From Methanobrevibacter sp. (GTDB lineage Archaea; Methanobacteriota; Methanobacteria; Methanobacteriales; Methanobacteriaceae), in assembly GCA_021442885.1 (NCBI GenBank), contig JABUVA010000016.1, positions 57,519-66,352 on the forward strand: 8,834 nt of DNA, written 5' to 3'. Every line of letters begins with the position of its first letter. The first letter of the stretch is position 1. The translations under genes were made by a program, and so were the position numbers. Shown here piece by piece: positions 6,139 through 8,834 of this stretch. Below the pieces are notes generated by a model. The model saw nothing but the letters and a program-made list of their open reading frames with translations. It ran no database searches and was not told the origin of the DNA.

Positions 6139-6380
6139 ATTTGAATTATGCTCATACGACATCATAGCATGTGTAAAAAGGAAAATAGAATATCACATAG
6201 TACCACTATGGATGCATGACTGAAGGATGGTTTAAAGTTAAATATGCTTGATTTCCGTTGAAGTATGAACTAGCACATATTATTGTAATTTTTGGGATTA
6301 TATTGAAAGAATAAAGTTTAAACATGTTTTAAGATGTTTATATTGATGTATTTATATATTATGTGCTTCAGATAATTAAT
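6139..6380. other. Non-coding stretch after the toxin gene
   Basis: No long open frame, RNA gene or clear terminator is visible. Short runs such as LKDGLKLN (from 6220 on the plus strand, just after a stop) recall the NASINILKEGLKL segment of TnpB, but they are too short and broken to call. AAACATGTTT at 6320-6329 is a perfect palindrome next to GTTTAAAC (6316-6323). Confidence 0.25.
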
Positions 6381-6494
6381 ATGGTTGAGCCGACTTGTTG
6401 GAAACAAACACGAGCTATTCTAAGGAGAGAAAGAGTAAGCAATCACTCTGACTTATACGACTATAACAACAAATATCTGATTTATAGCTATTAG
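6381..6494 (+). other. Short open frame in a GC-richer patch, possible coding remnant
   Basis: ATG 6381 opens a 37-codon frame (MVEPTCWKQTRAILRRERVS...) ending at TAG 6492-6494. The overlapping frame from 6389 reads ADLLETNTSYSKERKSKQSL before a stop at 6449. The second reading faintly resembles the KQE-type tail of TnpB. The patch is richer in G and C than its surroundings, which suggests former coding or a structured RNA. No Shine-Dalgarno precedes the ATG. I do not claim a functional gene. Confidence 0.22.
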
Positions 6495-6561
6495 AAAAAT
6501 AAAATTCATATAAAAATACTATTTAAGCTTTGCCATAATATGAAAAGTATTATAATAGCTA
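6485..6561. repeat. Nested inverted repeat
   Basis: TAGCTATTA (6485-6493) pairs perfectly with TAATAGCTA (6553-6561). Nested inside, TTCATAT (6505-6511) pairs perfectly with ATATGAA (6538-6544). Together 16 base pairs can form in a 77-base span, with an internal loop of 11 and 8 bases and a 26-base apical loop. An alternative inner pairing is AATACT (6515-6520) with AGTATT (6546-6551). It could be an element end, a terminator for the toxin operon or an RNA structure; AT-richness lowers its weight. Confidence 0.45.
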
Positions 6562-6663
6562 AGAAAATGTAATTTGATAATTAACCTTTAATTTAATATT
6601 CTCTAACATATTTCCACTGTGGATAAAAATACTTTTTATAAAATATAAAAATTTAATATATCT

Positions 6664-6681
6664 AAAAAAATAAGAAAAAAA
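6664..6681 (-). terminator. T-tract terminator of the small secreted protein gene
   Basis: On the minus strand two runs of seven T (6681-6675 and 6670-6664) lie within about 32 bases after the stop codon of the membrane-anchored protein gene. This is the expected form of an archaeal T-rich terminator. Confidence 0.55.
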
Positions 6682-6695
6682 TAGAAATTTAGGGT

Positions 6696-7049
6696 TTAAT
6701 CTGTAATGGATACTCCACCATGTTTTGAATTAGTAGACTGTTCTTTGACAACTTTACCATCTTTAATAATCTTAACAGTTAATTGACCAGCACCATCTTG
6801 CTGTATATTAGCAGAAACAGTATCAGTACTATTACCATTCAAAGTAATTGTCTTGTTACCTGTTCCATCATAACTTGAACTACTTCCATCCACACCAATA
6901 GAACCAGACCAAGAACCATTACAAATTATTTGTACTTGCAATTCAGGAGCATCAGATTTACTAGATTGTCCACCACTACTCAATGCAACAATACAACATA
7001 ACACTACGATAATAATTATCACGATCAACGCAACATATTTCTTCTTCAT
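6696..7049 (-). CDS. Small membrane-anchored extracellular beta-rich protein, function unknown
   Basis: A 117-residue protein. Residues 1-4 are positive (MKKK) and about 5-25 are a strongly hydrophobic segment (ALIVIIIIVVLCCIVALSS), so it is exported and held in the membrane or released as a lipoprotein-like product; the Cys pair is not in a standard lipobox. The rest is Ser/Gly/Thr/Asn-rich beta-type sequence: VQIICNGSWSGSIGVDG, SYDGTGNKTITLNG, SANIQQDGAGQLTVKIIKDGKVVKEQSTNSKHGGVSI. This layout resembles small cell-surface proteins common in Methanobrevibacter and, more distantly, MmpS-like beta-sandwich proteins. AAGGAG (7068-7063) lies 13 bases before the ATG, a longer gap than usual. It diverges from thiC with no sign of shared function. 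I cannot assign a role. Confidence 0.8.
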   Translation of the reverse strand: MKKKYVALIVIIIIVVLCCIVALSSGGQSSKSDAPELQVQIICNGSWSGSIGVDGSSSSYDGTGNKTITLNGNSTDTVSANIQQDGAGQLTVKIIKDGKVVKEQSTNSKHGGVSITD

Positions 7050-7431
7050 AGTTATTCACTTTCTCCTTCAATTAATGATTTTTGTATACTATAATATTGA
7101 GTTTAATCTACATATTAAATTTTCTCATAACCTATCTAAGTTATCAATATACTAAAATTTCATAATAATCCACTACAAAATATACTTAATAACTTGCCCA
7201 TAACCTTCATAACTGTAATAACCTACACTCCAAATTATGAATCAGAGCAAGGAGAATGCTCAAAACAACCAAAATACAGTAGAAACATTTCATTCTTCAT
7301 AAATTATCACCATAGATGCACCCCACACAGTAACAAAAAGTTGTTTAACCCCCAGGTTATTAAGTTATTATCTATTATTATTGAATAAATAAATCAAATT
7401 AACCTTATTTTAATCAAATATCCTTAATAGG
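7050..7431. other. Intergenic stretch without a convincing gene
   Basis: This holds the promoter region of the minus-strand surface protein (AT-rich TATA-like runs around 7083-7120) and, from about 7190 to 7360, a patch richer in C and G. In that patch are two small hairpins, GAGCA-loop-TGCTC (7245-7261) and TAACC-CCCA-GGTTA (7346-7359). On the minus strand a good GGTGAT site (7311-7306) lies 5 bases before an ATG (7300) that opens only 21 codons, ending at 7235. A plus-strand frame from TTG 7194 to 7388 lacks a ribosome site and protein-like composition. A small RNA or leader peptide is possible, not shown. Confidence 0.3.
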
Positions 7432-7521
7432 TATCTTTAAATATTATCTTTAAAAATAGAATATTAAAGTTGGTTTTATGATTAAATCAATTTTACTTTA
7501 ATAAATTAAAGATAATTAGGT
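7432..7521 (+). promoter_or_regulatory. thiC: thiC promoter with operator-like palindrome and RBS
   Basis: TATCTTTAA occurs at 7432-7440 and 7445-7453, 13 bases apart, and inverted as TTAAAGATA at 7506-7514. CTTTAAT-AA-ATTAAAG at 7496-7511 is a perfect 16-base palindrome just before the ribosome site AGGT (7518-7521), which is 6 bases from ATG 7528. A TATA candidate (TTTAAAAATA, about 7449-7458) would start transcription near 7480, placing the palindrome in the early transcribed region where a repressor would block elongation or initiation. No TPP riboswitch core is present. Archaea are known to control thiamine genes with ThiN-domain repressors; whether one binds here is inference. Confidence 0.45.
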
Positions 7522-7527
7522 AATACC

Positions 7528-8829
7528 ATGACCCAAATAGGCGACGCTAAAAAAGGAATAATAACAGAAGAAATGAAAACAGTAGCTAAAAAAGAAAACA
7601 AAAGTGAAGATTATATATTAAAATCAGTAGCTAAAGGAACAATAGTAATTCCTAAAAACAAAAACCATAATATAGAAGCAGTAGCAATAGGAGAAGGACT
7701 TAAAACAAAAGTAAATGCAACAGTAGGAACCTCAACAGACATAATAAATTTTGATGAAGAAGAACAAAAAGCACAAATAGCAATTGATGCAGGAGCAGAC
7801 TGTTTAATGGAATTAAGTATAGGTGGAGATTTAGATGAAATAAGAAGAAGAATTCTTAAAATGTCACCATTACCAGTTGGAAGTGTGCCAATCTATCAAG
7901 CAGCTATTGAAACAATAAGAAAAGAAGGTTCAGCAATCTACATGGATGAAGAAATAATATTTAAAACAATAGAAAAACAAGCCAAAGATGGTATTGACTT
8001 TATGGCAGTTCACAGCAGCATTAATATAGAAACCCTAACACGACTTAAAACACAAGGAAGAGTAGCAGGACTTGTATCAAGAGGTGGGGCGTTTATATCA
8101 TCATGGATAGTTGAAAATGAACTTGAAAATCCATTATACAAAAATTTTGATTATGTTTTAGAAATAGCAAAAGAACATGATGTTGTATTATCACTAGCTA
8201 ATGGAATGAGAGCCGGCGCAATCGCAGATTCAACCGATCGAGCACAAGTTCAAGAATTAATTGTATTAGGAGAATTAATTGATAGATCACGTGATTTTAA
8301 TGTTCAATGTATGATAGAAGGTCCAGGACATATCCCAATTAATGAAATTCCAGCAAATGTAATGATAGAAAAGAAATTATGTTCACAAGCACCATTCTAC
8401 ATGTTAGGACCAATAGTATGTGATATTGCACCTGGATACGACCATATTGTATCAGCTATTGGGGCAGCAGAATCTGCAAAGGCAGGAGCCGATTTTATAT
8501 GTTATGTAACACCAGCAGAACACCTAGCACTACCATCCCCTAGTGATGTAAAAGAAGGAGTAATTGCAACTAAAATAGGAGCATATGCTGGAGATATGGC
8601 TAAAGGAGTCCATAATGGAGAAAGAGACTTAGAAATGGCTTATGCGAGAAAAGATCTTAATTGGGAAGAACAATACAACCTTGCATTAACCCCAGATGTT
8701 GCTCGTGCAAAAAGGGAAGAAAGACCACCTGAAGATAATGATGCATGTACAATGTGTGGAGATTTCTGTGCTGTAAAAATTGTAAATGAATGGTTAGATA
8801 GTAAAGACCATGATATTTTACAAAATTAA
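7528..8829 (+). CDS. thiC: Phosphomethylpyrimidine synthase ThiC
   Basis: Non-canonical radical SAM enzyme that rearranges aminoimidazole ribotide to hydroxymethylpyrimidine phosphate, the pyrimidine half of thiamine. The 433 residues are the compact archaeal length; the extra N-terminal domain of bacterial ThiC is absent. Conserved segments in order: [41 protein letters not shown], the barrel blocks FMAVHSSI and [86 protein letters not shown] and [12 protein letters not shown]. The C-terminal cluster-binding cysteines are Cys407, Cys410 and Cys414 in CTMCGDFC, a CX2CX3C pattern one residue shorter than the CX2CX4C of bacterial ThiC. AGGTAAT upstream fixes the start. It is transcribed alone within the window; the stop lies 5 bases from the window end. 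Confidence 0.96.
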   Translation: MTQIGDAKKGIITEEMKTVAKKENKSEDYILKSVAKGTIVIPKNKNHNIEAVAIGEGLKTKVNATVGTSTDIINFDEEEQKAQIAIDAGADCLMELSIGGDLDEIRRRILKMSPLPVGSVPIYQAAIETIRKEGSAIYMDEEIIFKTIEKQAKDGIDFMAVHSSINIETLTRLKTQGRVAGLVSRGGAFISSWIVENELENPLYKNFDYVLEIAKEHDVVLSLANGMRAGAIADSTDRAQVQELIVLGELIDRSRDFNVQCMIEGPGHIPINEIPANVMIEKKLCSQAPFYMLGPIVCDIAPGYDHIVSAIGAAESAKAGADFICYVTPAEHLALPSPSDVKEGVIATKIGAYAGDMAKGVHNGERDLEMAYARKDLNWEEQYNLALTPDVARAKREERPPEDNDACTMCGDFCAVKIVNEWLDSKDHDILQN

Positions 8830-8834
8830 TCTTC

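Noticed and set aside
5883..6155. Minus-strand frame with hydrophobic start opposite the toxin gene
   Set aside because: The apparent membrane segment is the complement of Lys/Asn-rich toxin codons; the plus-strand gene is better supported by overlap, order and ribosome site.
7207..7293. 28-codon hydrophobic minus-strand peptide MKCFYCILVV...
   Set aside because: No ribosome site at the right distance; the nearby GGTGAT serves another ATG in a different frame.
7194..7388. 64-codon plus-strand frame starting at TTG
   Set aside because: No Shine-Dalgarno, low-complexity unlikely composition, no recognisable motif, and it ends just before the thiC promoter.
7389..7527. TPP riboswitch upstream of thiC
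   Set aside because: The conserved CTGAGA-type core and the paired helices are absent, and the leader is short and almost entirely A/T.
1..8834. CRISPR array
   Set aside because: No regularly spaced repeats of 23-40 bases anywhere; the repeats seen are short inverted or tandem motifs.

Overview
The window looks like a methanogenic archaeon of the order Methanobacteriales, most likely close to Methanobrevibacter. The DNA is very AT-rich. Several genes have archaeal hallmarks: an archaeal-length ThiC, an MJ0406-type PfkB nucleoside kinase, a free-standing 6-phospho-3-hexuloisomerase, and a ModE/LysR-type regulator fused to a substrate-binding-like domain. Promoters look archaeal (TATA-like boxes) and several Shine-Dalgarno sites follow the GGTGAT/AGGTAAT pattern. 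FdhD argues for formate dehydrogenase and molybdopterin use; that is why I prefer Methanobrevibacter to Methanosphaera. This placement is inference.

Left part (1-4414), ordinary chromosomal genes. A metal/siderophore/cobalamin-type ABC substrate-binding protein (minus strand, cut by the window edge) diverges from fdhD. fdhD converges with the hexuloisomerase gene with a 5-base gap. That gene in turn diverges from a ModE-like regulator whose start has no ribosome binding site and looks leaderless. A PfkB-family nucleoside kinase follows with its own promoter and a T-tract terminator. The substrate-binding protein, FdhD and the ModE-like regulator share a possible metal/molybdopterin theme, but nothing in the sequence proves co-regulation.

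Middle part (4415-6695), accessory. The centre is a two-gene operon: a Panacea-domain (DUF4065) antitoxin and a RelE-like toxin overlapping by 14 bases. It has the best Shine-Dalgarno of the window, a dyad operator candidate just upstream and a hairpin-plus-T terminator insulating it from the left. It lies between two non-coding stretches. The left one keeps an open frame resembling the C-terminus of an IS200/IS605-type TnpB, followed by two hairpins like an element right end. The right one has a weaker candidate remnant and a nested inverted repeat. The picture is a toxin-antitoxin cassette in a graveyard of decayed mobile DNA.

Right part (6696-8834). A small membrane-anchored extracellular protein gene (minus strand) and thiC (plus strand) diverge across a 478-base gap. 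The thiC leader shows no TPP riboswitch but carries a perfect 16-base palindrome and three copies of a TATCTTTAA element, suggesting control by a DNA-binding repressor. ThiC ends in CX2CX3C rather than the CX2CX4C of bacterial enzymes.
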